Assembly (NCBI GenBank): GCA_020629135.1
Contig: JAHDDX010000002.1
Location: 1 to 64,000, forward strand
Direction of reading: 5' to 3'
DNA: 64,000 nt
Source of the DNA: Hellea sp.
GTDB taxonomy: Bacteria > Pseudomonadota > Alphaproteobacteria > Caulobacterales > Maricaulaceae
Part shown: positions 52,692 through 61,250 of the stretch, one piece after another
How the letters are laid out: each line of letters begins with the position of its first letter
Numbering within the stretch: the stretch's first letter is position 1
The notes under the pieces: model-generated
Told to the model about the DNA's origin: nothing
The model's database searches: none
Seen by the model: only the letters and a program-made list of their open reading frames with translations
Made by a program: the position numbers and the translations under genes

Positions 52692-52735
52692 CATGTCTGA
52701 ATTTTGCCCATAACGGGTTTGGCTTGGAGGCCTTT

Positions 52736-53401
52736 ATGACACAGATTTTAATGCCAAAAGCGACTGCTGTCTGGTTAATCGACAATACAGCTCTGACCTT
52801 TAAACAGATTTCAGAATTTTGCGGTCTGCATATCTTGGAAGTCGAAGGCATTGCCGACGGCGACGTTGCCAGTGGAATTCGCGGCGCAGACCCAATCGCA
52901 AATGGTCAGCTTGCACGTGAAGAAATCGAAAAAGGTGAATCTGATCAAAATTATACGCTCAAAGCAACTGTGTTTGAAAATGCAGGGGTACAACCTAAAA
53001 AGAGCCGTAAGAAGGGACCTCGTTATACGCCCCTATCCCGTCGCCAGGATCGTCCTGATGCCATTGCCTGGCTGGTCCGAAATCATCCCGAAGTATCTGA
53101 CGCGCAGATTTCAAAACTGATCGGAACAACTAAACCTACGATTACCGCAATTCGGGAGCGGACTCACTGGAAAATGAACACCATCAATCCGACGGACCCG
53201 GTGTCTTTGGGGCTGTGTTCTCAGATGGATCTTGATGAGGTCGTCAAAATTGCAGCTGAAAAGAAAGCCAAACAAGACGCCAAACTTGGAATTGAACCCG
53301 GAGAGTCTTTGAAACCTGTTGACGCCGCGCCCGAAGCCCCTGTCACAGAATCAAAACCTGAACCGACGCTTGAAAGCCTGTTTAAACCATCCAGTTCTTA
53401 A
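52736..53401 (+). CDS. trcR: Cell cycle transcriptional regulator TrcR (DUF1013)
   Basis: 221 residues from the ATG at 52736 with a strong TTGGAGG site; the upstream frame is discarded as it runs over the terminator. DUF1013 signature: MPKATAVWLIDNTALTFKQI, FCGLHILEVEGIADGD, and a helix-turn-helix-like part ISKLIGTTKPTITAIRERTHW. The Pro/Glu tail (170-221) is low complexity. Associated with cell-cycle control in alphaproteobacteria. Overlaps the converging SDR by four bases. Confidence 0.92.
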   Translation: MTQILMPKATAVWLIDNTALTFKQISEFCGLHILEVEGIADGDVASGIRGADPIANGQLAREEIEKGESDQNYTLKATVFENAGVQPKKSRKKGPRYTPLSRRQDRPDAIAWLVRNHPEVSDAQISKLIGTTKPTITAIRERTHWKMNTINPTDPVSLGLCSQMDLDEVVKIAAEKKAKQDAKLGIEPGESLKPVDAAPEAPVTESKPEPTLESLFKPSSS

Positions 53402-54210
53402 TCGTCTGACGAATTCACAGGCATGATGTAATTTAGCGCCAGGCGCCCGCCATCGGCGTATATACATTGTCCTGTGATATAGCTTGCGTCTTCTGAGGCC
53501 AAAAAGGCAACGATACTGGCGATTTCATCCGGTTGCCCGGGACGTCCCATAGGCGTGCGCATCAGGATTTTGTCGAAAGCTTTGCCCGAACCAGCGACGT
53601 CAGCCAACATGTCCGTTTTGATTGACCCCGGTCCAACCGCGTTCACGCGTATTCCATATGGCGCCAATTGAAGAGCCATGGATTTAGTCATCTGGAGTAA
53701 CCCGCCCTTGGACACATTATACGCCAGATAGTCAGGGAGCGCGACCTGGTCATTGATCGAAGACATATTGATGATGGAATAGGGTTTTTCGGTCAGCCGC
53801 GACCGATCATCACGATTTTCAATCTCGTTTACCATATAATCGACGACGGCGCGGGAAACTAAGAACGCACCTTTAAGATTCACATTTAGAACCCGATCAA
53901 AATCTTCCGGTTCGAGATCTAATATTCCGCCCTGAAACGCAATCCCAGCATTGTTGAGAAGCACGTCAATCGCCTCAAACCTGGAAAGCGTTTCCGCTAT
54001 CAGATTGTGAACAGATAATTTGTCCGACACATCGCATTGCACGAAATGAACGTTTCCGACGTGGGCCTCAAGACTGTCTAAGGCGAATCGACCGGATTCT
54101 TCATCTATGTCAGCGATAACAACACTATATCCATCATCCAGCAAGCGACGCGCACACGCGAACCCAATACCTTTGGCTCCGCCGGTCACAATAGCAACTT
54201 TGTTTGGCAC
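53398..54210 (-). CDS. Short-chain dehydrogenase/reductase
   Basis: 270 residues. TGGAKGIGFACARRLL is the NAD(P) loop, NNAGIAFQGG the second motif, and YNVSKGGLLQM carries the catalytic Tyr-Lys pair; the C-terminus has YITGQCIYADGG as in glucose-1-dehydrogenase/FabG-type enzymes. Asp near the end of the second strand (VVIADIDE) favours NAD. Substrate unknown; single gene. Confidence 0.9.
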   Translation of the reverse strand: MPNKVAIVTGGAKGIGFACARRLLDDGYSVVIADIDEESGRFALDSLEAHVGNVHFVQCDVSDKLSVHNLIAETLSRFEAIDVLLNNAGIAFQGGILDLEPEDFDRVLNVNLKGAFLVSRAVVDYMVNEIENRDDRSRLTEKPYSIINMSSINDQVALPDYLAYNVSKGGLLQMTKSMALQLAPYGIRVNAVGPGSIKTDMLADVAGSGKAFDKILMRTPMGRPGQPDEIASIVAFLASEDASYITGQCIYADGGRLALNYIMPVNSSDD

Positions 54211-54279
54211 AAATATCTCCCCGATAAACCGAGCCTAACTCGGCGCACCGGTAGCCTCAGGTCAAGTAAAAACTAGTAA

Positions 54280-54447
54280 TTATTGGACCTGATGGGCGTG
54301 AATTTGTTCTTTGATATGGAGTTTCCGTTTTTTAAGGGAGGATAATCGGGTTGTATCGGGGAACGGACTTTTTTGTTCTGATTTTATTTTCTCGTCCAGC
54401 TTGGCATGTTTAAGTTCAAGTTCTCTTAGATGCGCTGCTACCGCCAT
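54280..54447 (-). CDS. DUF465 (YdcH-like) small protein
   Basis: 55 residues from the ATG at 54447, chosen because GAGGAGG lies six bases upstream. HLRELELKHAKLDEKI and LKKRKLHIKEQI are the DUF465 helical hairpin. Faces a second DUF465 gene across 141 bases. Function unknown. Confidence 0.85.
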   Translation of the reverse strand: MAVAAHLRELELKHAKLDEKIKSEQKSPFPDTTRLSSLKKRKLHIKEQIHAHQVQ

Positions 54448-54588
54448 ACATCCCTCCTCGTCTATATCACTCATCAATTTGTAAACCTTAGCATAAATTA
54501 CTGTCTTTGTCAGCAAGAATGCGATTGCTCATACATATGCATTCGTCTTATGCTTAAAAAGACATTATGGATCGGAGAAAAAAACTTA

Positions 54589-54822
54589 ATGAGCGACGAC
54601 GAAACTGATCTTTCCGAAAAGGAGGCTGAAACGGCTGAAATGCTGGTCCTTTTGGAACAGCTCAAGACCGAACATCGTCGAATCGACCAAGAAATTGAGG
54701 CCGTGGAGCAAACTGGCGTCATTGATGTCTTAAAAATCAGGCGCATGAAAAAAATAAAGCTCTCGATCAAAGATCAGATCGTTTATTTGGAAAACCAGTT
54801 AACCCCAGATATTATTGCTTAA
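54589..54822 (+). CDS. DUF465-like small protein, second copy
   Basis: 77 residues from the ATG at 54589 (GGAG about ten bases upstream); an earlier start at 54550 is possible. LKTEHRRIDQEIEAVEQTG and RMKKIKLSIKDQIVYLE are the same charged helix pair as the divergent DUF465 gene, with an acidic N-terminal extension. Function unknown. Confidence 0.78.
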   Translation: MSDDETDLSEKEAETAEMLVLLEQLKTEHRRIDQEIEAVEQTGVIDVLKIRRMKKIKLSIKDQIVYLENQLTPDIIA

Positions 54823-54824
54823 TA

Positions 54825-55451
54825 TTAGCCGGCAGGCTTACCCTTATTCCGGTACATATCCTTATCCGCCATGGAAAGCGACTGCTCGGCCGTCAAAGAG
54901 GTATCGCAACAGCTGACCCCAAATGAAGCCGATACATTGATATCCGCATTTGGGATATCAATACGAATATCGGCGATCCGGTCACAAAGAGCCACCGCCT
55001 TTTTCCGCGCCAGACTATCAGTGACTTTGAACAATAACACACCAAACTCGTCGCCGCCTAATCTGGCGACCATATCGCATTCTCTTGTGTTGGCCTTTAA
55101 AACATGTCCAACTTCACGAATAATATCATCCCCAATCGCATGACCGAACTGGTCATTTACCGACTTAAAGCAATTCAAATCGAGATAGATGATAGCCGAC
55201 GTAATATCATACCGATCCAAAACCGATTGCGCGCGACTGACTTCGCGAATGAAAGCGCGCCGATTATAAACCGGCGCGAGAGGATCCATATCCGCCGTAT
55301 GTTCCATTTCGATCAGCTGATGACGTAGGCGTTTGTTTTGACTTCTTAGCTTTGCCAGTTCCTGAATAAGTTCCTCGGGCGTCCGTCCATTATCGCCAAC
55401 TTGCTTTCCAAGTTCAGCCAGCTCTCTTAATGATGCGACGTAATTATTCAT
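54825..55451 (-). CDS. GGDEF diguanylate cyclase
   Basis: 208 residues from the ATG at 55451 (a longer start at 55487 is possible). A short helical coiled-coil N-terminus (about 1-50) joins a GGDEF domain: GGDEF at 132-136, with the inhibitory I-site RxxD as RECD (123-126) at the usual five-residue distance. Synthesises cyclic di-GMP with product feedback. No sensor domain is visible, so the coiled coil probably sets dimerisation. Cytosolic. Two bases behind the converging DUF465 stop. Confidence 0.9.
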   Translation of the reverse strand: MNNYVASLRELAELGKQVGDNGRTPEELIQELAKLRSQNKRLRHQLIEMEHTADMDPLAPVYNRRAFIREVSRAQSVLDRYDITSAIIYLDLNCFKSVNDQFGHAIGDDIIREVGHVLKANTRECDMVARLGGDEFGVLLFKVTDSLARKKAVALCDRIADIRIDIPNADINVSASFGVSCCDTSLTAEQSLSMADKDMYRNKGKPAG

Positions 55452-55545
55452 GATTTTCCAACCACCGATCCCACTTCGATAATTCATCTTGCCAAAATCT
55501 TCTTAAGAAATTTCAAACCTCCCGCTTTTTTTGGGAAAATTAGGT

Positions 55546-55573
55546 TTGACCCGGAAAATTTGTAAGCTATTGT
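55546..55573 (+). promoter_or_regulatory. Likely purEK promoter
   Basis: TTGACC (55546-55551) and TATTGT (55568-55573) with a 16-base spacer, about 43 bases before the purE ATG. Confidence 0.45.
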
Positions 55574-55615
55574 TCATGGCTTCCCGGTATCTCGTGCCGC
55601 TTAATTGGGGAAGTT

Positions 55616-56104
55616 ATGTCTAAGAAATTCGATGTCGCAATAATTATGGGGTCGTCCTCCGATTGGCCCACAATGCAGCATGGTGCCGAAATTCTGGACG
55701 CCCTGGATATCAGCTATATCAGCCAGGTCGTATCAGCGCATCGAACCCCTGACCGTATGTTCGATTTTGCCAAATCCGCTCGTTCCAATGGGTTTAAAGT
55801 GATTATAGCAGGCGCAGGCGGCGCGGCTCACCTGCCCGGCATGGTGGCCTCAATGACATCATTGCCCGTCCTCGGCGTTCCTGTTCAAAGCAAGGCTCTT
55901 TCCGGGCTGGATAGCCTTTTATCGATTGCGCAAATGCCGGGTGGTGTCCCAGTCGGTACTTTGGCCATTGGAAACTCTGGCGCTAAGAATGCAGCTCTAC
56001 TCGCTGCGTCTATTCTGTCTTTGTCTGACGAGAAAATTGCGAAATCTCTTGATAAGTGGCGCGCGGCCCAAACTGACGCTGTTAAACTATCGCCAACGGA
56101 CTGA
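55616..56104 (+). CDS. purE: 5-(carboxyamino)imidazole ribonucleotide mutase
   Basis: 162 residues, GGGGAAG site. [22 protein letters not shown] and [12 protein letters not shown] are the class I PurE motifs. Moves the carboxyl of N5-CAIR to C4 in purine synthesis. Three bases separate it from purK, so the two form an operon. Confidence 0.96.
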   Translation: MSKKFDVAIIMGSSSDWPTMQHGAEILDALDISYISQVVSAHRTPDRMFDFAKSARSNGFKVIIAGAGGAAHLPGMVASMTSLPVLGVPVQSKALSGLDSLLSIAQMPGGVPVGTLAIGNSGAKNAALLAASILSLSDEKIAKSLDKWRAAQTDAVKLSPTD

Positions 56105-56107
56105 CCC

Positions 56108-57169
56108 ATGACCGAATCTTTAAAACCGGGCGCGACTATCGGTATTTTAGGCGGCGGCCAACTTGGCCGCATGTTATCCTGCGCTGCATCCCGCCTCGGG
56201 TTTAAAACCCATATTTTTGATCCAGCCCCTAACTGCCCGGCCAGTCATGTTGCTCATAAGCAAACCCTTGCCGATTATGACGACAGCGAAGCCATAATCG
56301 ATTTTGCCAAATCCTGCGATGTCGTCACGTATGAATTTGAAAACATCCCGGTCGTCACGGCTAAAACTGCAAAAATTCATGCCCCGGTATTTCCAGGCAT
56401 TAAATGTCTCGAAGTGGCTCAGGACAGGCTGGTCGAAAAAACATTTATTCAGGATGCGGGCATACCGGTCGCTGAATTTCACGCGGTTGAGCATGAATTT
56501 GAACTCAAGCGAACTTTAAAAACCATGGACTTGCCGGTTGTCTTGAAAACCCGTCGAATGGGATATGATGGCAAAGGCCAGGTTATCATCCGGGACGGAT
56601 CGGAAGCGAAAGACGCGTTCAAACAAATCGGTGAAGCCCCGGCAATTGTAGAAAGTTTCGTTCCTTTTGCCCGTGAAGTCTCCGTCGTTGCTGCGCGCAA
56701 TCCAAATGGGGATATTACCAGCTATCCGCTTATTGAAAACGAACACCGAAATCACATTCTCTACCGAAGCATCTCTCCAGCCGAGAACGATAATGGGAGG
56801 GCCCGCGAAATCGCGATGACGCTACTTGATGCATTGGATTATGTCGGCGTTTTGGCCGTTGAGTTTTTTGAACTCCCGGACGGAACACTTTACGTCAATG
56901 AAATCGCACCAAGGGTTCATAACTCTGGGCACTGGACGCAAGACGCGGGCTGTGTGGATCAGTTTGAACTTCACATTCGTGCCATTGCCGGATGGCCACT
57001 GGGCAGCACCGCGCCCAAGCATAAAATAGAAATGCGTAATTTGCTTGGGCAGGAAATTGAAGCCTGGGAAGCTCTGGCCAATGAGCCGGGACTATTTCTA
57101 CATTTTTACGGAAAAGATGCCGCGCGCCCAGGTCGAAAAATGGGACACATTAATCGAATTGTTGGTTAG
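56108..57169 (+). CDS. purK: 5-(carboxyamino)imidazole ribonucleotide synthase
   Basis: 353 residues of the ATP-grasp family. IGILGGGQLGRML opens the N-terminal domain; RLVEKTFIQDAGIPVAEF, KTRRMGYDGKGQ and VNEIAPRVHNSGHWT are the central and catalytic motifs. Makes N5-CAIR for PurE from AIR, bicarbonate and ATP. Its end overlaps that of the converging COQ9-family gene by four bases. Confidence 0.96.
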   Translation: MTESLKPGATIGILGGGQLGRMLSCAASRLGFKTHIFDPAPNCPASHVAHKQTLADYDDSEAIIDFAKSCDVVTYEFENIPVVTAKTAKIHAPVFPGIKCLEVAQDRLVEKTFIQDAGIPVAEFHAVEHEFELKRTLKTMDLPVVLKTRRMGYDGKGQVIIRDGSEAKDAFKQIGEAPAIVESFVPFAREVSVVAARNPNGDITSYPLIENEHRNHILYRSISPAENDNGRAREIAMTLLDALDYVGVLAVEFFELPDGTLYVNEIAPRVHNSGHWTQDAGCVDQFELHIRAIAGWPLGSTAPKHKIEMRNLLGQEIEAWEALANEPGLFLHFYGKDAARPGRKMGHINRIVG

Positions 57170-57843
57170 CGAGATCGGCGTCTTCGACGGCGGCCATATC
57201 GAAGTCTGCCAAGCATTTCCGCCGGATCGGGTAGGTTTTCGGTTTTCTGTTTGAAAGACCATTTTGCTTTTTCAAACTGCATAACATTTTCAATGCGGGC
57301 ATCCAAAAAGGCCCGGGCTTTTTCTTTGCCCTCTGTTTCGTCGCTTAGCCATGACAAAAGGCTCGACCCTATCACACCCGATAAAATGGCGCGTTTTGAA
57401 TAAAAATTCCCGTCTGTGCTGGTATCTCCGATTTCTCGCCAGACCATATCCGCACTCGCCCATAGTTGACGGGCGCCCTGCCCCATCGCGTCCGGCAAGG
57501 CCAATCTCGACAAAGCGCGTCTCAGAGCTTCTTCGTGCGCCCCAATTGTTTCAAGTCGAACCAAAACGCCCGCGGTGACTTTGTCCCGAATACGCATATT
57601 GCCAAGGCCTTTGGATCTCAAAGCTTTGGCGGCTTTTTCATCGCTGACATCTGACCAGAAACTGATCAATTCAAGTGGCCCACCCGGAAAATAAAGCTCC
57701 TCTGCGCCTTCGGGAAGCTGGCTGTCTTTGACGGCTTTTCGCAGAGCTGACTGGGTCCAACCATCAAAAGGAACATGCCTCAGCACCGCTGAAAGAATTT
57801 GCTCACGCGCAAGATCTGATGGAGATGGAGCCGGGTCGGTCAT
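57166..57843 (-). CDS. COQ9 family protein
   Basis: 225 residues. The helical pattern ILSAVLRHVPFDGWTQSALR, a TetR-like fold without DNA role, and WREIGDTSTDGNFYSKRAIL match the COQ9 family, which presents lipid intermediates of ubiquinone synthesis to hydroxylation enzymes. An Arg-rich tail ends it. Peripheral membrane protein by analogy. Converges with purK. Confidence 0.85.
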   Translation of the reverse strand: MTDPAPSPSDLAREQILSAVLRHVPFDGWTQSALRKAVKDSQLPEGAEELYFPGGPLELISFWSDVSDEKAAKALRSKGLGNMRIRDKVTAGVLVRLETIGAHEEALRRALSRLALPDAMGQGARQLWASADMVWREIGDTSTDGNFYSKRAILSGVIGSSLLSWLSDETEGKEKARAFLDARIENVMQFEKAKWSFKQKTENLPDPAEMLGRLRYGRRRRRRSR

Positions 57844-57874
57844 ACAGACTATATAAGGGGGATTGAGCCAAAGG

Positions 57875-59359
57875 TCACCCTACTGTCTTGCGACGTAGGA
57901 CCACACGCTTAAACCAAACCCAGATACCTTTCACACCAGCACCCGAAAGCACGCCAAATCTGAAGATACGTCCAGCGAACCAAATTACGGCCAATGCCAT
58001 CAAAAAGACAAAACCCGCAGACATGATCAATTCCCACCAGGGCGGATCAGACGGCAAGCGCATAATCGCTGCAAATGGTGCGCTGAGCGGAAACCATGTC
58101 GCGAGTTGTAAAACAGGCGATTCAGGAGAATTGAGCCCCACAGGAACGACCATAACGCACATGGTCAAGATCAACATGATCGGCGTCGTCAGTGTTTGCG
58201 CATCCTGCATGGAATTGGCCAAGGTTCCAAGTGCGATAAAAAATGATCCGTAAAAAATATATCCCAACACCAGAAAGACCGGGAAGAATATGAACATTTT
58301 AAGAGTGAATGCATTGGAAAGTCCGGCTGCCACCTCTGGACCGCCAATGATCGTCGCTGCAACTATTCCGACGCCGCCAATTAGAAAATAAGGAATCATG
58401 GCGGTCAAAGTAAGAGCGGCAACGCCAAGCAGCTTTCCAAAAATAATCTCAGACAAACGCGTCGATGCCAGCATCATTTCGAGAAGCTTGTTCAACTTTT
58501 CTTCAAGCATGGATGTCAACAGCATATATGATCCGGAAAAGATTGTTAGCCACAACATGACCGTCATGACCGCGGCAACCACATATGGGATCATATCAGA
58601 TTTGGTGACGGCCTGACTGGTTACTTCACCGCTAATCTCTTTGGCGGGATTAAAGGACTCTATCTCAAATTTTGGCTGACGAGCGTCATTCAACCCATCA
58701 ACAGTCAGACCACCGGAGCTCAGATAATTCTCAACGGAAATCGCCCTGAAATACCGCGAATAAAATCTCAGTTCTCCGTCAGTATTTACCAAAGTCGACC
58801 AATGGTTCCCCAGGATTTTGCCATCCTCTTCGTATAATCGCAGCACGCCACTTAGTTTTGACGGCTTACCTTCATGCATGAAAGTTTTGTTCCCATTGAT
58901 ATATTCTTTGAGGTCTTCAAAATCATTGGACGGGGGGTCTACAAAAATAAAACTGGGCTTTGGCAGCTTCACTCTATTGCTGATTTGTGGAAACTCACCT
59001 TCCAGGAAATTAAGGGCGGCCTGTGAGCCTTGTTTATCATAAATGTCCAGAAGCTGTGATTTCATCCCTGTGACAGCGGAAACCTGATCAATGGCTTCGA
59101 ACACTTTTCGCTCATTGGCCTTTAATTCTGTGTCGCGGAGCGCCCTGATCTTATGTCCATGCAGTCCCGTTTCATCAAGAATTGCCTCATAACGCGTGGG
59201 CTCAAGATCAAACTCCCAAGACGATGCAAAAAACCCGAGGACCCCAAAAACAAAGGGCATAAGAAAAGATATCCAAAATCCCCAGGTTTTGATGTATCCC
59301 AGAAAATCTCGCCGCGCGACCAGATAGGTCCGTCGCATATTTATGGCTGGCAGAATCAT
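57875..59359 (-). CDS. ABC-2 type permease (NatB-like)
   Basis: 494 residues. One N-terminal helix (about 20-45), a large extracytoplasmic region (about 45-260), then five or six helices to the C-terminus (MTVMLWLTIFSGSYMLLTSM and onwards). This is the layout of ABC-2/NatB-type Na+ or antibiotic exporter permeases. The ATG overlaps the ATPase stop in ATGA, so it is coupled with it. Substrate unknown. Confidence 0.88.
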   Translation of the reverse strand: MILPAINMRRTYLVARRDFLGYIKTWGFWISFLMPFVFGVLGFFASSWEFDLEPTRYEAILDETGLHGHKIRALRDTELKANERKVFEAIDQVSAVTGMKSQLLDIYDKQGSQAALNFLEGEFPQISNRVKLPKPSFIFVDPPSNDFEDLKEYINGNKTFMHEGKPSKLSGVLRLYEEDGKILGNHWSTLVNTDGELRFYSRYFRAISVENYLSSGGLTVDGLNDARQPKFEIESFNPAKEISGEVTSQAVTKSDMIPYVVAAVMTVMLWLTIFSGSYMLLTSMLEEKLNKLLEMMLASTRLSEIIFGKLLGVAALTLTAMIPYFLIGGVGIVAATIIGGPEVAAGLSNAFTLKMFIFFPVFLVLGYIFYGSFFIALGTLANSMQDAQTLTTPIMLILTMCVMVVPVGLNSPESPVLQLATWFPLSAPFAAIMRLPSDPPWWELIMSAGFVFLMALAVIWFAGRIFRFGVLSGAGVKGIWVWFKRVVLRRKTVG

Positions 59360-60291
59360 GACAAGCCCTCCATATCTTCAAACCCTCTTGAATGGCCAAC
59401 CATGGCGACGAAGGCCTCATGGAGGGTCGGGTTTTTAGGGGTAAAACGAGTGAGCTTAATTTTTTGAGCGACACATTTTTCAAGAACCGATTGGGCGTCT
59501 GTTCCGTCCTTTAATAGTGACAAATAAGCACCATCATCTCTTTTCGAAACGGATTTGGAAAATGGCGTGATCGTATCCACCAGGCGACTATCTTCAGAAT
59601 CGATAACCAGTCGATTAGGGGCTTGTGCCAGCGCGTCCTCGGTCGAACCATCAAATATTTTTCGACTTTCGGAAATCAAGACAATCCGATCGCATAGGCG
59701 TTCTGCGTGTTCCATGACATGAGTAGAGAACAGAATGGTTCGGCCCCGCTCGGCGATCTCTCGAACCATATCTTCGAGGATTTGCTGATTAACCGGATCC
59801 AGCCCAGAGAACGGCTCGTCCAAGATATAAAATTCGGGATCGTGAGCAATCGCGGCCAAAAGCTGTACTTTTTGAGCCATGCCTTTGGATAAATCTTTGT
59901 TTTTCTTGCGCTTGGCTTCTGACAGGCCGTACCGATCCAGTAACTCATCCGCAAGCTTGAAAGCCTCACGACCTTTCATTCCATTTAAGCGGGCCATGTG
60001 CGCAATCGCGGCAGAAGCAGTTTGTTTTTTATAGAGCCCGCGTTCTTCTGGCAAAAATGCGAGCCGACCAAAGGCTTGTGCGCCGGGGGTCTCACCAAAC
60101 AACTCAACTTCACCCTCATCCGGTTTAATGAGACCCAATGCCATGCGTATGGTAGTCGTTTTACCAGCCCCATTTGGCCCCAGAAATCCGACAATTTCGC
60201 CGGGGTTAACCTCCAGAGACACATCGTCGACAGCCGTCTTTTCGGCAAATCGTTTGCTGACATTACGGATAGAAAGAGGTGCCTGGGTCAT
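59356..60291 (-). CDS. ABC transporter ATP-binding protein (NatA-like)
   Basis: 311 residues. Walker A GPNGAGKTTTIRM, signature LSKGMAQKVQLLAAI, Walker B YILDEPFSGLDP and the H-loop STHVMEHAE; a C-terminal DUF4162-type domain follows (about 225-300). Energises the ABC-2 permease encoded next. The pair may export a small hydrophobic compound or sodium. Confidence 0.93.
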   Translation of the reverse strand: MTQAPLSIRNVSKRFAEKTAVDDVSLEVNPGEIVGFLGPNGAGKTTTIRMALGLIKPDEGEVELFGETPGAQAFGRLAFLPEERGLYKKQTASAAIAHMARLNGMKGREAFKLADELLDRYGLSEAKRKKNKDLSKGMAQKVQLLAAIAHDPEFYILDEPFSGLDPVNQQILEDMVREIAERGRTILFSTHVMEHAERLCDRIVLISESRKIFDGSTEDALAQAPNRLVIDSEDSRLVDTITPFSKSVSKRDDGAYLSLLKDGTDAQSVLEKCVAQKIKLTRFTPKNPTLHEAFVAMVGHSRGFEDMEGLS

Positions 60292-60375
60292 AAGCCCTTT
60301 GATCCTGAATAGATTGAAAATAAACTAACGAAATAGCGTTTTACGTGTTCTGTTGTTTTCGTCTAGGCTTAGAGT

Positions 60376-60708
60376 ATGAATATTGATGAGAAAAAGATAC
60401 GTCAAAAACTTCTATCTCTAAAAGTAGAGATAGAAGCCCTACAGGACATGACAGCTGAAAATCGAAAACCGGTCGGCCTGGATCAGCAAAGTGTTGGGCG
60501 TTTATCCCGCATGGACAGCTTGCAAGTTCAAGCAATGGACAAAGCGCAACAGCAGGCCAGACAACGCCAAATCGTCAGGATTAACGCGGCTATTGAGCGG
60601 CTGGACCTGGGAGATTACGGCTATTGCGTGACGTGTGATGAACCGATCTCCAACAAACGATTGGAACTCGATCCATCAACGCCGCTTTGTGTGAAATGTG
60701 CCCGTTAG
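60376..60708 (+). CDS. DksA/TraR C4-type zinc finger protein
   Basis: 110 residues. A coiled-coil first half (about 1-80) and the zinc finger CVTCDEPISNKRLELD-x-CVKC (Cys85, Cys88, Cys106, Cys109, by the C-x2-C-x17-C-x2-C spacing). It resembles DksA/TraR proteins that bind RNA polymerase's secondary channel, but is shorter than DksA. A perfect 12-bp inverted repeat lies within its first codons (60409-60436). Confidence 0.88.
   Translation: MNIDEKKIRQKLLSLKVEIEALQDMTAENRKPVGLDQQSVGRLSRMDSLQVQAMDKAQQQARQRQIVRINAAIERLDLGDYGYCVTCDEPISNKRLELDPSTPLCVKCAR
60409..60436 (+). repeat. Perfect inverted repeat inside the DksA/TraR-like gene
   Basis: CTTCTATCTCTA (60409-60420) pairs with TAGAGATAGAAG (60425-60436) around AAAG, beginning 33 bases after the ATG. 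In the message it forms a 12-bp hairpin, well outside what coding constraint needs. Confidence 0.8.
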
Positions 60709-60711
60709 GCT

Positions 60712-61176
60712 TTAATTACGCGCCATTCCCGCTAACGCGATATTCTTAAGTTCGGCCCTAAATCCAGCACTTTGCTTTGTCGGCGCAGGCGCGTAGCTGA
60801 TAATTTCAAATTCGATACCGTCGTCATCATAGAAATAAAACCGCCTGCCCGGTTCATAGTCTCCGTGACTAAATGTCTTATATCCGGCTTTTTTGATCCG
60901 TGTCTCAATGGCCTCCAGGTCATCCACCACGATACCGATATGATTTAATCGACCAATCCGGTCATAAGGATTCCCATCATTACGGGCCTCTTGCCCTTCC
61001 TTTCGGTTGAAAACAGCTAGATAAAAATCGTCATTCCCAACGTGATAGGTATAGCCGCCGCTCAAACTCAGCCCTTGCCACCGGATTTTCCAATCAAACA
61101 GGTCGACCAGTTTTTTTGCCGTTTTTGCTGAATTTTCGACGGTAAAATTAACGTGCTCCAGATGTGCCACAGACAT
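60712..61176 (-). CDS. VOC (glyoxalase-fold) protein, SoxR-linked
   Basis: 154 residues. LEHVNFTVENSAKTAKKLVDLF begins the first VOC repeat and LNHIGIVVDDLEAIETRIKKAG the second, with FYFYDDDGIEFEIISY carrying the metal-binding Glu. Likely a small metal-dependent lyase or detoxification enzyme; substrate unknown. Its promoter holds the SoxR palindrome, and soxR is divergent, so it is probably a SoxR target. Confidence 0.88.
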   Translation of the reverse strand: MSVAHLEHVNFTVENSAKTAKKLVDLFDWKIRWQGLSLSGGYTYHVGNDDFYLAVFNRKEGQEARNDGNPYDRIGRLNHIGIVVDDLEAIETRIKKAGYKTFSHGDYEPGRRFYFYDDDGIEFEIISYAPAPTKQSAGFRAELKNIALAGMARN

Positions 61177-61216
61177 AATATTTTCCTTTCTTGTTTAAAT
61201 CATGTGATCACGCTAC

Positions 61217-61238
61217 GACCTCAACTTAAGTTGAGGTC
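61217..61238. promoter_or_regulatory. SoxR operator (22-bp perfect palindrome)
   Basis: Core CCTCAACTTAAGTTGAGG (61219-61236), extended by GA/TC on each side to a perfect 22-bp palindrome. It matches the known SoxR box, CCTCAAGTTAACTTGAGG, in all but the central positions. On the minus strand TTGACC (61235-61240) and TAGCGT (61210-61215) are 19 bases apart, the overlong spacer SoxR is known to correct. Confidence 0.9.
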
Positions 61239-61250
61239 AAGGCGAATCTT

